Assembly: GCF_900109545.1 (NCBI RefSeq) | Contig: NZ_FOAP01000001.1 | Coordinates: forward strand, 558,001 to 622,000 | Reading direction: 5' to 3' | DNA length: 64,000 nucleotides | From: Stigmatella aurantiaca | GTDB taxonomy: Bacteria > Myxococcota > Myxococcia > Myxococcales > Myxococcaceae | Part shown: positions 9,183 to 18,167 of the stretch, one piece after another | Layout of the letters: each line of letters starts with the position of its first letter | How positions within the stretch are numbered: position 1 is the stretch's first letter | Notes under the pieces: model-generated | What the model was told of the DNA's origin: nothing | The model's database searches: none | Seen by the model: only the letters and a program-made list of their open reading frames with translations | Position numbers and translations under genes: made by a program

Positions 9183-9662
9183 TTATTCGCTGAAGAGGTT
9201 ATCGATATCGTCGTCGGAGATCTCGGCGAACGGCGAACCGATCCCCGGAGTGTCGGTCTTCTTCACCAGGCTCTCGAAGATCTTCGCCAGCTCATCGCTG
9301 GCCTTCTTGATGCGCAGGCGGACGAGGCCGAGGCTGGTGCGGTTGTCAAAGATGACGACCAGCACCACCCGGCTGCCGACGATGGTCATGTAGAGGGAGT
9401 CCTTCGCCCCCTCGTGGAATTGGTTCGGGAACTCGTTCTCGCCAATCAGCTTGGCCAGACCGCCCATCGCCGCCACGTTGCCGGCCGTCAGTGAGGCCAG
9501 CGAGGTGGTGTCGATGTTCTGCGTCTGGCCCGCCGAGGAGATGAGCTGCCCGTTCTTGTCGACGAGGAACACCACCTTCGCGTTCGCGTCCTTGGTCAGC
9601 CGGTCGCAAACCGCGTTGATCTTGGTGAACTCCTCTTCGTACATCACCAATTGCGTGCCCAT
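9183..9662 (-). CDS. mglB: MglB, Roadblock/LC7-domain GTPase-activating protein of MglA
   Basis: A 159-residue protein made of one Roadblock/LC7 domain (roughly residues 5-130: [17 protein letters not shown], then [21 protein letters not shown]) plus an acidic C-terminal tail ending [12 protein letters not shown], as in M. xanthus MglB. It stimulates GTP hydrolysis by MglA and marks the lagging pole. The mglB-mglA order and the 11-base spacing are those of the classic mglBA operon. The region upstream carries a dyad (9719-9749) and GAGGAG repeats before the ATG. Confidence 0.96.
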   Translation of the reverse strand: MGTQLVMYEEEFTKINAVCDRLTKDANAKVVFLVDKNGQLISSAGQTQNIDTTSLASLTAGNVAAMGGLAKLIGENEFPNQFHEGAKDSLYMTIVGSRVVLVVIFDNRTSLGLVRLRIKKASDELAKIFESLVKKTDTPGIGSPFAEISDDDIDNLFSE

Positions 9663-9718
9663 GGGCGTATCCGCTCCTCTACGCTCCTCAGCGTTCGCTT
9701 CTCCCCGCGTGTTAGCGG

Positions 9719-9749
9719 CCTCCGGGGTTTCCGGAGTGAATCCCGGAGG
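9719..9749. promoter_or_regulatory. inverted repeat in the mglB upstream region
   Basis: Arms CCTCCGGG and CCCGGAGG are perfect complements separated by 15 bases, centred about 70 bases upstream of the mglB start in a 180-base intergenic gap. It could be an operator or a leader hairpin. No promoter consensus is obvious to me here. Confidence 0.35.
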
Positions 9750-9844
9750 TTAGATGCGTCGCTCCCGACCGGCGGATGCTTAGCAGACACCTCCCTGTCC
9801 AGCAAGCTACGTGACCGCTCTTTCTCGGAGATCAGCGGTTGGGT

Positions 9845-10807
9845 TCAAGGAACCCGCACTGCTACATCGCTGATCGTACAATGCGGCCCTCCGGAACGCG
9901 CGCCCGTCCGGTCTTCCAGGAACAGCTGGGGGTTGTCCTCGGGGGCCCGGAAAGTCAGCGCGTTGCGCTCCGGCTCCAGTCCTACTTTGAGGTGCAGGGG
10001 CTCCTGGGCGCCGATGCGCACCCGGAAGTCCTGGCCGAACAGGTCCACCGGGGGGGCCAGCTTGCTCTTGCGGCCCTGCCGGGCCGGGGGCGTGCAGGTG
10101 CCGGTGGCGTGGAGGATGTAGGTGAAGCCCGCCTGGATGTTCCGGGTGCGGAACGTCCGTTGGCCACCACTCTTGAGGGTGCCGCGCGTGCTCCAGGCCT
10201 CGCTGCCCGGACGCGGGGCGTGGGAGGGCGTCCGGGCGGCCTCTTCGGCCCGCTCGGCCAGGGCGCGCTCCTCGCGGGCCAGGGCCTCGCGCGCCTCGGC
10301 GTCCGACTGGAGGGCGCTCTGGTGGCGGGCCAGGAGGGCCCGGGCCTGCTCGCCGTACTCGGGGTGGTGGGCCAGGGAGGAGGCAAGCTGCACGGCCAGG
10401 GCGTTCTCGGACTCCTGGCCCGCGAGCTGGGCGCGCAGGAGCCGCGCCCGGGCGGCGTCCTTCGGATGCTCCCGCAGAATCGCGTCCAGCAACCGGGCCG
10501 CGTCTGTGCGCTCCTCCACACTCAGCAGGCTCTCCGCGTGGGCCGTGCGCACGCCCGCGTCTTCCGGGGCCAGCGCCAGCGCGCGCTCGGTGAGCGCGAA
10601 GGCCAGCACGGTGTCCTGCTTTCGACAGGCGGAGGCGCCTCGCACGAGCAGCCGCGCCGAGGGGACACGGCTGCCGGTGGCGGGGCTGTCCGGCGAGGCG
10701 AAGAGCGCCTGGAGCCCCTCGCAATCCCGGGCCGCCAGGAGCTTCTCTCCGGAGTCCAATCGTGGGTCGCTGACGGACAGCAGGGTCATCAGCAGCAGGG
10801 AGCGCAT
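9845..10807 (-). CDS. exported TPR-like protein upstream of mglB
   Basis: About 320 residues starting MRSLLLMTLLSVSDP; the start lacks a classical signal but has a hydrophobic N-terminus. Residues 20-170 form degenerate TPR-type helices (RALALAPEDAGVRTAHAESL, ILREHPKDAARARLL), followed by an Ala/Glu-rich helix and a C-terminal beta-rich domain of about 130 residues (RTFRTRNIQAGFTYILHATG). No named family is recognised. It is on the same strand as mglBA but separated from mglB by about 180 bases, so mglB probably has its own promoter. The open frame extends far upstream antisense to the next genes; that part is a shadow. Confidence 0.8.
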   Translation of the reverse strand: MRSLLLMTLLSVSDPRLDSGEKLLAARDCEGLQALFASPDSPATGSRVPSARLLVRGASACRKQDTVLAFALTERALALAPEDAGVRTAHAESLLSVEERTDAARLLDAILREHPKDAARARLLRAQLAGQESENALAVQLASSLAHHPEYGEQARALLARHQSALQSDAEAREALAREERALAERAEEAARTPSHAPRPGSEAWSTRGTLKSGGQRTFRTRNIQAGFTYILHATGTCTPPARQGRKSKLAPPVDLFGQDFRVRIGAQEPLHLKVGLEPERNALTFRAPEDNPQLFLEDRTGARSGGPHCTISDVAVRVP

Positions 10808-10909
10808 GGCCTGCCATTTACGGGATGAGACAGGGGGCTGACAATCCAGGGGATTCTTCATCCTGGGTTTGGGGGAAGCTCCGCTCTTTCCTATATACTC
10901 CTGGGGGCC

Positions 10910-12499
10910 TTGGCCTCCTCGTGCCGCTGCCCTTCGTTGCTTGCCCTCGCCGTGCTCGCCCTCGTGGGGTTGCCGCGTGGCGGCATGGCCCAGGGCCTGG
11001 GCGCGGATGGGGCCGTGCACGGCTGGGAGCGCGCCTCGCTGCGCCTGCGCTACGGGTTGGCCCTCCGGGATGGAGAGCAGGTGGCCCCCAGTCCCGGCTT
11101 CCGCTACTCGGGGATGACGCCCAACGACATGGCGGCCTGGGCCACCGTGTATGGGTGGCCGGGGCTCGGCGCCTGGGCGGGGTTCCAGCGCGAGGGCTTC
11201 TCCCTCCGGCGCGAGTCGGCGCTCCTGTCCGAGGGCAGCCTGCTGCGGGCCGCCGGAGGGCTCGTGGGGCGGGTGCGGCTCGGGCCCGTCCGGGCGGAGC
11301 TGAGCGCCGGGTACGGCTTTGCCCAGTTGCCGCTCTTTGGAGGTGCGATTCCGGGGGCGCCCGCGTTCCAGTTTGGAGACCGGCAGGCGGTGCTCGTGGG
11401 CGGGCGGCTGCGCTTTCCGCTGCTCTTCCAGCTCCAGGGCGAGGTGCGCGGAGAGTACCCCGTGGTCCTCTCCGCGAAGGACGCGGCGGGGGACGAGGCC
11501 AGCTCCCGGGGCTTCGAGCTGGGGGCCGCGCTGCGCGTTCCCCTGGTTCAGGCGCGCCGCTGGTCGGGCGCGCTCGCGCTCGACTACCAGTACCTTCATG
11601 ACCGGCTGTCGGCCTCCCGGGCCTCCTCGGAGCAGACGCTTCAGCGGATTGGGGCGGCGCTGGAGCTCTCCTGGTTCGATGCGGAGGCCTCGCGCGCGGC
11701 CGCCGCTTCCGAAGTGCCGCCGCCGCCCGCGCGGGGCACGCTGGCGCTGAAGGTGGCCGATGCGCAGACCGGAGCGCCCCTGGGGGGAGCCCCGGTGACG
11801 CTCGTGGTGGCGGGCGAGGCCCAGCCGCCCCAGGTGGCGGATCCCGAGGGGCTGCTCCTGGCGCCGGAGCTCGAGCCGGGCGAGGTGGTGGCCCAGGTCC
11901 GCGCCGAGGGCTACCAGCTCACCGAGGCGAGCGTCACGGTGGAGCCCGGCGAGCGCGCCACGCTGGAGGTCCGCGCCCAGAAGCTTCCGCCCCAGGTGGG
12001 CCGCTTGCAGATCTCCGTGGCCGACAAGCGTGATGGCTCGCCCGTGCTGGACGCCGTGCTCTCGGTGGGGGCGCGGGAGCTTCGGGTGGATGCCGCGGGG
12101 CAGGTGCGGCTGGACGATGTGGAGCCAGGCCCCGTCTCGGTCCGGGTCGCCGCGCCCGGCTTCCAGCCGCTGGAAGAGGCCGCGTTCGTCGTCGCGGGAC
12201 AGGAGGCCGTGCTCCCCGTGCAGCTCCTGCCGGTCCGGCGCGTGGGCCACGCCACCATCGCGGGGCGGGTGCGCAGCACCCAGGGGCGCGCCCTCGTGGC
12301 CCGGCTCGTCATTCCCACGACGAAGGTGCGCACCCGCACCAATGCCCAGGGAACCTTCTCCCTGAAATTGAAGCCTGGTACCTACCGCATCATTATTTCC
12401 GCCAAGGGCCACCTCCCGCAGACGAAGTCCGTCACCGTGCGCGATGGGGAGCAGGCCATCTTCAACGTTGACCTCTTCCCGAGGGCGAGGTCCCGGTGA
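10910..12499 (+). CDS. exported protein with carboxypeptidase-regulatory-like repeats
   Basis: About 529 residues. The start appears to be TTG 10910, giving the signal peptide MASSCRCPSLLALAVLALVG. Residues 30-250 contain alternating strands that look like a small outer-membrane barrel (AELSAGYGFAQLPLFGGAI; GALALDYQYLHDRL). Residues 255-529 hold three carboxypeptidase D regulatory/Cna-B-like beta sandwiches (GTLALKVADAQTGAPLGGAP, then RLQISVADKRDGSPVLDA, then HATIAGRVRSTQGRALVARL). Such proteins act in the envelope; no enzymatic residues are seen. The stop overlaps the GTG of the FecR lipoprotein gene by four bases, so the two are translated together. Barrel topology is my inference. Confidence 0.8.
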   Translation: MASSCRCPSLLALAVLALVGLPRGGMAQGLGADGAVHGWERASLRLRYGLALRDGEQVAPSPGFRYSGMTPNDMAAWATVYGWPGLGAWAGFQREGFSLRRESALLSEGSLLRAAGGLVGRVRLGPVRAELSAGYGFAQLPLFGGAIPGAPAFQFGDRQAVLVGGRLRFPLLFQLQGEVRGEYPVVLSAKDAAGDEASSRGFELGAALRVPLVQARRWSGALALDYQYLHDRLSASRASSEQTLQRIGAALELSWFDAEASRAAAASEVPPPPARGTLALKVADAQTGAPLGGAPVTLVVAGEAQPPQVADPEGLLLAPELEPGEVVAQVRAEGYQLTEASVTVEPGERATLEVRAQKLPPQVGRLQISVADKRDGSPVLDAVLSVGARELRVDAAGQVRLDDVEPGPVSVRVAAPGFQPLEEAAFVVAGQEAVLPVQLLPVRRVGHATIAGRVRSTQGRALVARLVIPTTKVRTRTNAQGTFSLKLKPGTYRIIISAKGHLPQTKSVTVRDGEQAIFNVDLFPRARSR

Positions 12500-14472
12500 G
12501 TCCGCTTCGCATGCGTCTGGCCGTGCTCCTGGGGGTCCTGCTGGCCGGGTGTGACCAGGAGGCCTCGCCGCCTCCGCAGGCCCCGTCCTCCACGGCCCCT
12601 GCGCCGGGCGCGCCCGCCGGGAACCCCGGCTCGCTCGCGCGCCTCGAAGCGATCCAGGGCGAGGTGCGGTGGGAACAGGACGGGAAGACCGGGCCCGCCC
12701 AAGAGGGGCCGCTCGCGCGCGGGGCGGCGCTGGAGACCGGGGCGAATGGCTCCGTCACGGTCCGCTTCGAGGATGGCCGGACGATCGATGTGGGGCCCAA
12801 CGCGCGCTTCGTGCTGGAGGAGGACGATGGCGGGGTGGTCCTGCGGGTGGCCCGCGGCATCGTGCTCAGCCGGGTGCCCGCGGCGTCCCCGGGGCGCCCT
12901 GCACCGAAGGTCGAGCTGCGCATCCTGACCCCCTACGGCCTCACGCGGGTGAGCGCCCAGGAGGCGAGTGAAGTCCGCGTGAGCGTGGGCGCCGGTGAGG
13001 GGGCCGGCGAGGGACGTGTCGAGGTGCGGCTGGGGACCATCGCCTTCGTGGGCAAGGATGGCGAGGCGCTCCAGGCCGGGGCGGGAGAGACGGTGTCGGT
13101 GACGGCGGGCCGCGCGGAGCTGGTGGCCCGTCCGGCCAAGGTCTTCGAGCTGGCCCCCATTCAAGTCACCGTCCGCGCCGACAGCGGCAAGGTGGAGGTC
13201 CGCGCCCAGGGCAGCGAGCGGTGGACGGTGAGCAAGGGCCCGCAGCCGCTCTCGCCGGGAGATGGGGTGCGGGTGAAGGGCGGCGTGGCCGTGCTGGGGC
13301 TGGAGGGCTCGGCCTCGACGCTCGCGCTCTCCTCGGGGGGCGAGCTGGTGATGCAGGGGGCCGGGCAGCAGGGCGCCACGGATGAGGCCCGGGTGGACCT
13401 GCGCCGGGGCCAGCTGTCGCTGCGGCTCGCGGAGGGGCGGGACAGCCGCGTGGTGATGCCCGGCCTCACGGTGGAGTCGAAGGACGCGGCCCACGTGGAT
13501 GTGCGCCGCACCTCCCAGGGGCTCGACGTGGCCTCGATCGCCGGAGACGTGGTGTTGTTGCAGGGGGAGAGCCGCCAGCCCCTGCGCGCGGGCGAGCACG
13601 CGTCCGTGGAGGGCGGCGGCCCGGCCAAGATTGTCCCCCTGGCGCGCGGCCCCCTCGTGCTGCCCGTCGAGCCGCGCTTGCAGGTGTTTCACCGGGGGCT
13701 CTCGGACGTCACCTTCGAATGGAAGGAGGCCGGTGACGCGGAGGTGGAGGTGGCCACCGATGCGGACCTCCAGCGCATCGTCCTCCGAGGCGCCGTCCAT
13801 CAGCCCTTCCTCCGGGTGCTCGTGCCCGCACGGGGCGCGCTGCACGTCCGGGTGCGGCGGCCGGACGGCACGGAGGTGGCCCGGGGCAGCGCGAGCTTCG
13901 CGCCGGAGCGGGCGACCAAGGCGCTGGCCCGCATCACCAACGAGGTGCCCGAGGGGCTGGAGAAGACGACCATCTACTACCAGGACAAGCCCCCGGCGGT
14001 GTCCTTCACCTATGCGGCCGAGGCCCAGGCGGCGAAGTACCGCGTCCAGGTGTACCGCAGCGGCGCGCTGGGCAAGCCCGTGGCGGAGCGGACCGTGTCC
14101 GGCACGCGCGCCTCCGTCGAGTCCGGCGTGCTGGGCGAAGGCAGCTTCCTCTGGTCGGTGACGCCCCTGTCCCAGGCGGGCAAGGCGCTCCGGGGCGGGC
14201 GCATGAACAAGCTGGAGTTGGTGTACGACAACTCGGTCCCCGTCCTGGTGATTAACACACCGCGTCATGGCCAGCAGGGGGGGGCGCGGGTCCGGGCGGC
14301 AGGGGTGGCCCCCGTGGGCACGCGGCTGTCCATCAACGGACGTCCCGTAACGCTCGATAGCAAGCACCGCTTCAACACGTGGGCCGAGCCGGTGGGCGCT
14401 CCCCCCCTTCTGCTGTTTAAGATGCAGCGGGCGGGCGGTCCGGACGTCTACGTGGTGCGTACCTTGAAGTGA
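12496..14472 (+). CDS. FecR-domain lipoprotein
   Basis: A 658-residue protein starting GTG 12496 within a GTGA overlap. It opens with a lipoprotein signal (LLAGC, Cys19), a Pro/Ala linker, then a FecR-type domain at about residues 50-140 (GAALETGANGSVTVRFEDGR and IDVGPNARFVLEEDDG). More FecR-like beta repeats follow, and the C-terminal third resembles fibronectin/omp-like strands (KYRVQVYRSGALGKPVAERT). FecR domains act as periplasmic sensors or scaffolds; large multi-FecR lipoproteins are common in myxobacteria with unknown roles. The next gene encodes a membrane kinase, suggesting an envelope-sensing unit. Confidence 0.85.
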   Translation: MSPLRMRLAVLLGVLLAGCDQEASPPPQAPSSTAPAPGAPAGNPGSLARLEAIQGEVRWEQDGKTGPAQEGPLARGAALETGANGSVTVRFEDGRTIDVGPNARFVLEEDDGGVVLRVARGIVLSRVPAASPGRPAPKVELRILTPYGLTRVSAQEASEVRVSVGAGEGAGEGRVEVRLGTIAFVGKDGEALQAGAGETVSVTAGRAELVARPAKVFELAPIQVTVRADSGKVEVRAQGSERWTVSKGPQPLSPGDGVRVKGGVAVLGLEGSASTLALSSGGELVMQGAGQQGATDEARVDLRRGQLSLRLAEGRDSRVVMPGLTVESKDAAHVDVRRTSQGLDVASIAGDVVLLQGESRQPLRAGEHASVEGGGPAKIVPLARGPLVLPVEPRLQVFHRGLSDVTFEWKEAGDAEVEVATDADLQRIVLRGAVHQPFLRVLVPARGALHVRVRRPDGTEVARGSASFAPERATKALARITNEVPEGLEKTTIYYQDKPPAVSFTYAAEAQAAKYRVQVYRSGALGKPVAERTVSGTRASVESGVLGEGSFLWSVTPLSQAGKALRGGRMNKLELVYDNSVPVLVINTPRHGQQGGARVRAAGVAPVGTRLSINGRPVTLDSKHRFNTWAEPVGAPPLLLFKMQRAGGPDVYVVRTLK

Positions 14473-14483
14473 GGTCCTTCGGA

Positions 14484-16220
14484 ATGAACGAGTCCCAGAC
14501 GGTCCATGAGCCCGCCATGCTGGCCCAGCCCCTGCGTCCGTACGGGAACTACGTGCTGGTGCGCAAGCTCGCCGAGGGCGGCATGGCGGAGATCTTCCTC
14601 GCCAAGCGGCTGGGCGCCGACGGCTTCGAGCGCAACGTCGTCATCAAGCGCATGCTCTCGCACCTGTCGAACATGCCCGACTTCGTGGACATGTTCCGGG
14701 ACGAGGCGCGGCTGGCGGCGCGGCTGTCCCACCCGAACATCATCCAGATCCACGAGCTGGGGTTCATCGAGGGCTGCTACTACATCTGCATGGAGTACCT
14801 GGCGGGGGAGGACTTCTCCACCACGCTCCGGCAGGCGGGGCGCAAGCGCCAGTACACGCCCATCCCCATCGTCCTGCGGGTGCTCGTGGATGCGGCCCGG
14901 GGGCTGCACTACGCCCACGAGTTCACCAACGAGCTGGGCCAGCCCCTGCACATCGTCCACCGGGACATCTCCCCATCGAACCTCTACCTGACCTACCAGG
15001 GGCAGGTGAAGGTGCTGGACTTCGGCATCGCCAAGGCCGAGTCGCGCCTGTCCCAGACGCGCACCGGCGTGGTGAAGGGCAAGTACATCTACATGGCCCC
15101 CGAGCAGGCCCGCGGGGATGAGGTGGACCGGCGCTCGGACGTCTTCTCCCTGGGGGTGAGCCTCTACGAGTCGCTCACCAACGTGCGCCCGTTCGCGCGG
15201 GAGAATGATCTCGCCATCCTCAACGCGCTCCTGAAGGGCGACTTCGCGCCGCCCACCACGCTGCGCCGGGAGATTCCCAAGGCGCTGGAAGCGGTGGTGC
15301 TCAAGGCGATGGCGCCGCGCCCCCAGGACCGCTACGCCACGGCGGGCGAGTTCGCGGACGCGCTGGAGCGGGAGCTGGCCGGGCAGGTGGCGCTGGCCAC
15401 GCACGCCCAGCTCGTGGAGTACCTGCGCGGCCAGTTCGGCGATGAGCGCTTCGCGGAGAAGACGCGCATCCCCCCCCTGGCCACCCTGAAGGCCCAGGCG
15501 GCGGCCACCCCGCCGCCCCCGCCCCGGAGCAGCGTCACCATCTCGGTGGTCTCCGCGCAAACCTTCGTCGAGGGGGCGGGCAATGCGCAGGTGACGCGCG
15601 AGGCCGGGGGTCGCAAAGCGGGCCACGGCAAGCGCGTGCTCGCGCTCGGCACGGCGGTGGGCCTGCTGCTGCTCGGGGCGGCGTTCACCACGTGGCGCCT
15701 GTCGGCGGCCCCGGTGGTGACGGCCCGCATCGAGGCGCCGCCTCCCGCCGCGAACGAACCGCCTCCCGCCGTGGCGGCCGAGCCGCCGGTGCAGGCCCCG
15801 GTGGCCGAAGCGCTCCCGGCCCCCGAAGCGTTCCCGGAGCCGCAGACGGCGGCGGCCGTGGTGGCGCCTGAGCCGGAGCCAGTGAAGGCGCCCCCGGCGA
15901 AGGCCTCGTCCAAGGGGACCAAGGCGCGCGCGGTGTCGCTGGGCCTGGAGGACGTGCAGCGGGTGGTGTCCCGGGCCAGCGCCCGCATCGCCACGTGCTT
16001 CGAGCGGTACAAGGCGGACCTCCCCGCGGACGCGGGCAAGGTGAGCGTGCGGCTCACCATCGCCTCCTCGGGCAAGGTGAAGGCGCAGACGCAGGGGCCG
16101 CTGGCCTCCCGGTCGGTGGGGCGGTGCCTGGAGACGCAGGCCGAGCGCCTGCGCTTTCCCGCCCACCGGGACCAGGAGGTCAACGTGGTGCTGCCGTTCG
16201 ATTACCGGGTGGCGCGGTAG
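14484..16220 (+). CDS. membrane Ser/Thr protein kinase with AgmX/TonB-like C-terminal domain
   Basis: About 578 residues. ATG 14484 is preferred because GAGG lies nine bases upstream; GTG 14469 overlaps the previous stop and is the alternative. The kinase domain (about 20-290) has a G-loop LAEGGMAEIF, VVIKRM with the ATP-binding Lys, HRDISPSN in place of HRDLKPxN, DFGIAK and a MAPEQ activation segment, so it looks active. A Pro-rich linker, one transmembrane helix near residue 390-410 and a Pro/Ala-rich periplasmic spacer follow. The last 95 residues form an AgmX/TonB-like module with two Cys (ATCFERYK, GRCLETQ). It closes the three-gene overlapping unit. Confidence 0.9.
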   Translation: MNESQTVHEPAMLAQPLRPYGNYVLVRKLAEGGMAEIFLAKRLGADGFERNVVIKRMLSHLSNMPDFVDMFRDEARLAARLSHPNIIQIHELGFIEGCYYICMEYLAGEDFSTTLRQAGRKRQYTPIPIVLRVLVDAARGLHYAHEFTNELGQPLHIVHRDISPSNLYLTYQGQVKVLDFGIAKAESRLSQTRTGVVKGKYIYMAPEQARGDEVDRRSDVFSLGVSLYESLTNVRPFARENDLAILNALLKGDFAPPTTLRREIPKALEAVVLKAMAPRPQDRYATAGEFADALERELAGQVALATHAQLVEYLRGQFGDERFAEKTRIPPLATLKAQAAATPPPPPRSSVTISVVSAQTFVEGAGNAQVTREAGGRKAGHGKRVLALGTAVGLLLLGAAFTTWRLSAAPVVTARIEAPPPAANEPPPAVAAEPPVQAPVAEALPAPEAFPEPQTAAAVVAPEPEPVKAPPAKASSKGTKARAVSLGLEDVQRVVSRASARIATCFERYKADLPADAGKVSVRLTIASSGKVKAQTQGPLASRSVGRCLETQAERLRFPAHRDQEVNVVLPFDYRVAR

Positions 16221-16226
16221 CGGGCG

Positions 16227-16820
16227 CTACAGCTCGCGCCGGGCGCTGAGCGCCTTGGCCAGCGTGGCCTGGTCCGCGTACTCGAGGTCGCCGCCCATGG
16301 GCAGGCCCTGGGCGATGCGGCTGACGCGCAGGCCCAGCGGCTTGAGCAGGCGCATGAGGTAGAGCGAGGTGGCCTCGCCCTCCACGTCCGGGTTGGTGGC
16401 GAGGATGATCTCCTCCACCTTGGAGTCGGACAGCCGCTCCAGCAGCTCGCGGATGCGCAGCTGGTCCGGGCCCACGCCCTCCAGCGGCGAGAGCACGCCG
16501 TGCAGCACGTGGTAGCGGCCCTTGAACTCGCGCGTGCGCTCCAGCGCCATCAGGTCCGCGAACGTCTCCACGACGCACAGCACGCGATCGTCCCGGCGGC
16601 CGTCCCGGCAGAAGCCGCACAGCTCGGTGTCCGTGAGCGAGAAGCAGCGGGTGCACAGGTGCACCTTCTCCTTCACCTCGCGGATGGCCTGGGACAAGTC
16701 CGTGGCGTACTCGCTGGGCGCCCGCAGGATGTGGAAGGCGAGGCGCTGCGCGGTCTTCTCACCGATGCCCGGGAGCTTCGCGAGCTGGGCGACCAGGCGA
16801 TTGAGGGGATCGGGCGTCAT
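16227..16820 (-). CDS. recR: recombination mediator RecR
   Basis: A 197-residue protein of usual RecR length. Visible parts are the N-terminal helix-hairpin-helix (LAKLPGIGEKTAQRLAFHIL), the four-Cys zinc motif (CTRCFSLTDTELCGFC) and the Toprim region (VLCVVETFADLMALERT, then EEIILATNPDVEGEATSLYL). RecR with RecF/RecO loads RecA on gapped DNA. It lies seven bases after ybaB and downstream of dnaX, the classic dnaX-ybaB-recR order. Confidence 0.97.
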   Translation of the reverse strand: MTPDPLNRLVAQLAKLPGIGEKTAQRLAFHILRAPSEYATDLSQAIREVKEKVHLCTRCFSLTDTELCGFCRDGRRDDRVLCVVETFADLMALERTREFKGRYHVLHGVLSPLEGVGPDQLRIRELLERLSDSKVEEIILATNPDVEGEATSLYLMRLLKPLGLRVSRIAQGLPMGGDLEYADQATLAKALSARREL

Positions 16821-16826
16821 CCGGGG

Positions 16827-17144
16827 TTAAGTAATCCCGGGGATCTTCACGCCGCCGGAGATTTTGGCCAGCTCCTTCTGCATGTGCTGACGGCTGCTTG
16901 CCAGGGCGGCGTTGACGGCGGCGGTGATGAGGTCCTCCAGCATCCCGGTGTCGTTCGGATCGATGGCGGACTTGTCGATCTTGATGCTCTGGATTTCCTG
17001 GATGCAGTTGGCGACGACCTTGACGCGGCCCTCGCCCGAGGCGGCTTCCACCTTCTCGTTGGCGAGCTCCTGCTTGCGCTGTTCGATCTTCTCCGTGAGC
17101 TTGTTGGCCTGCCGGATGAAGTAGTTCAGGTCGATGCCGGGCAT
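16827..17144 (-). CDS. ybaB: YbaB/EbfC nucleoid-associated protein
   Basis: A 105-residue protein of the YbaB/EbfC family: helical start (DLNYFIRQANKLTEKIEQRK), central strands (EGRVKVVANCIQEIQSIKID) and a C-terminal helix (LEDLITAAVNAALASSRQHM). Members are small dimeric DNA-binding proteins, almost always encoded between dnaX and recR, as here. It is seven bases upstream of recR and about 107 bases after the dnaX C-terminal frame. Confidence 0.95.
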   Translation of the reverse strand: MPGIDLNYFIRQANKLTEKIEQRKQELANEKVEAASGEGRVKVVANCIQEIQSIKIDKSAIDPNDTGMLEDLITAAVNAALASSRQHMQKELAKISGGVKIPGIT

Positions 17145-17251
17145 GGGACTTCCTCTTCGAGCGTGGGAGCGGCCGCTTGGCAGGGGCCGCGGGACCGGAA
17201 GAACGCGAGGCGCACCCTAGCGTTGCGCGAGGGCATTGTCAGGCTCTGTCC

Positions 17252-18167
17252 TCAGGCACTGTCCTCGGGAACCTCGGGGGCCGGGCTGGCGGCAGGGCGC
17301 TCGGGCTCCAGGACCTGGATGTGCTCGATTTCGCCTCCCAGGAGCTTCAGCACCGAGCGCACCGCGGGGTGGGAGCGGACCTTGCCCTCGGTGCTCTGGG
17401 TGTGGGCGGCGCGGGCCTGGGAGTCCTGCTCGGCGAGGCTGACCGTGGAGGCAGCGATCTCGGCGGTGGCCTCCTCCACGGTGAGCTTCATGGGCCGGCC
17501 GAAGTGCTCCGCGAGGGCCTTCTCCACGACGGCTTTGCCACCGGACGCCGAGAGGGTGGTGCGGTGGAACGCGGCCTTGGGGACATAGGCCACGCCGACC
17601 TCTCCCGGGCGCAGCCACAGGAGCCGCCCGTTGGCGAGCGCGGTGCCATGGCGGATGCTCGCGGTGCGGACGGTCTCCACCGCCGCGCGCCAGCGCTCGA
17701 TCAGGGGCTGGGTGGGGTTGTCCCGCCCCCGGGCCACGGGCGGCGGGGCCACCTCGGGCTCCGGTTCGCGCTCGGGCTCTGGCTCCGGCAGGCACTCGCC
17801 GGAGGCACAGCCCTCGGCGGAGCCCTCCTCGGGAAAGAGGCGCTCGTCGACGCTGTCGTCTGCCACCTCCGGCTTGCGCACGTTGGTGACCCGCACCACG
17901 GGGGCCGGGGTGGTGACGCGCGACAGCGGCGTGGCCCCGGCGGGAGCAGGGGAGGGCGGCGCCCCAGGCCCCGGGGGGGCGCGGGGGGGAAGGGATTCGT
18001 TGGGGGGCGGACCCCAGGGCCGGGCAGGCGGCACGGGGGGGCCATGACCGTTCTGGGATGCCGGAGCGGCCTGAACGGGAGCAGCCTGGACGGGGGCGGC
18101 CTGAACCGGCGGGGCCGGGACAGGCGCCGCCGGAGCGGGGGCGGGGCGGGGCGGCTCGGGGGCGCGC
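17252..18167 (-). CDS. dnaX: DnaX tau C-terminal region, in +1 frame relative to the dnaX N-terminal frame
   Basis: This frame continues the DnaX protein after the stop at 18168. It reads a Pro/Ala-rich linker with three VQAAP repeats, an acidic stretch (EPEREPEPEV), then a folded domain of about 150 residues (LIERWRAAVETVRTASIRHG, KAVVEKALAEHFGRPMKLTV) that resembles the C-terminal domain of full-length gamma/tau subunits. The frame is +1 (or -2) relative to the N-terminal frame, and its coding character begins around 18210, before the upstream stop. It has no convincing start of its own (GTG 18034 is internal to the linker). A programmed frameshift, a real split gene, or a base-call error would all produce this. 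Confidence 0.75.

Noticed and set aside
10808-12412. Extension of the TPR-like gene at 9845-10807 to about 855 residues.
   Set aside because: The added part is antisense to the carboxypeptidase-regulatory-like gene and has low-complexity shadow sequence.
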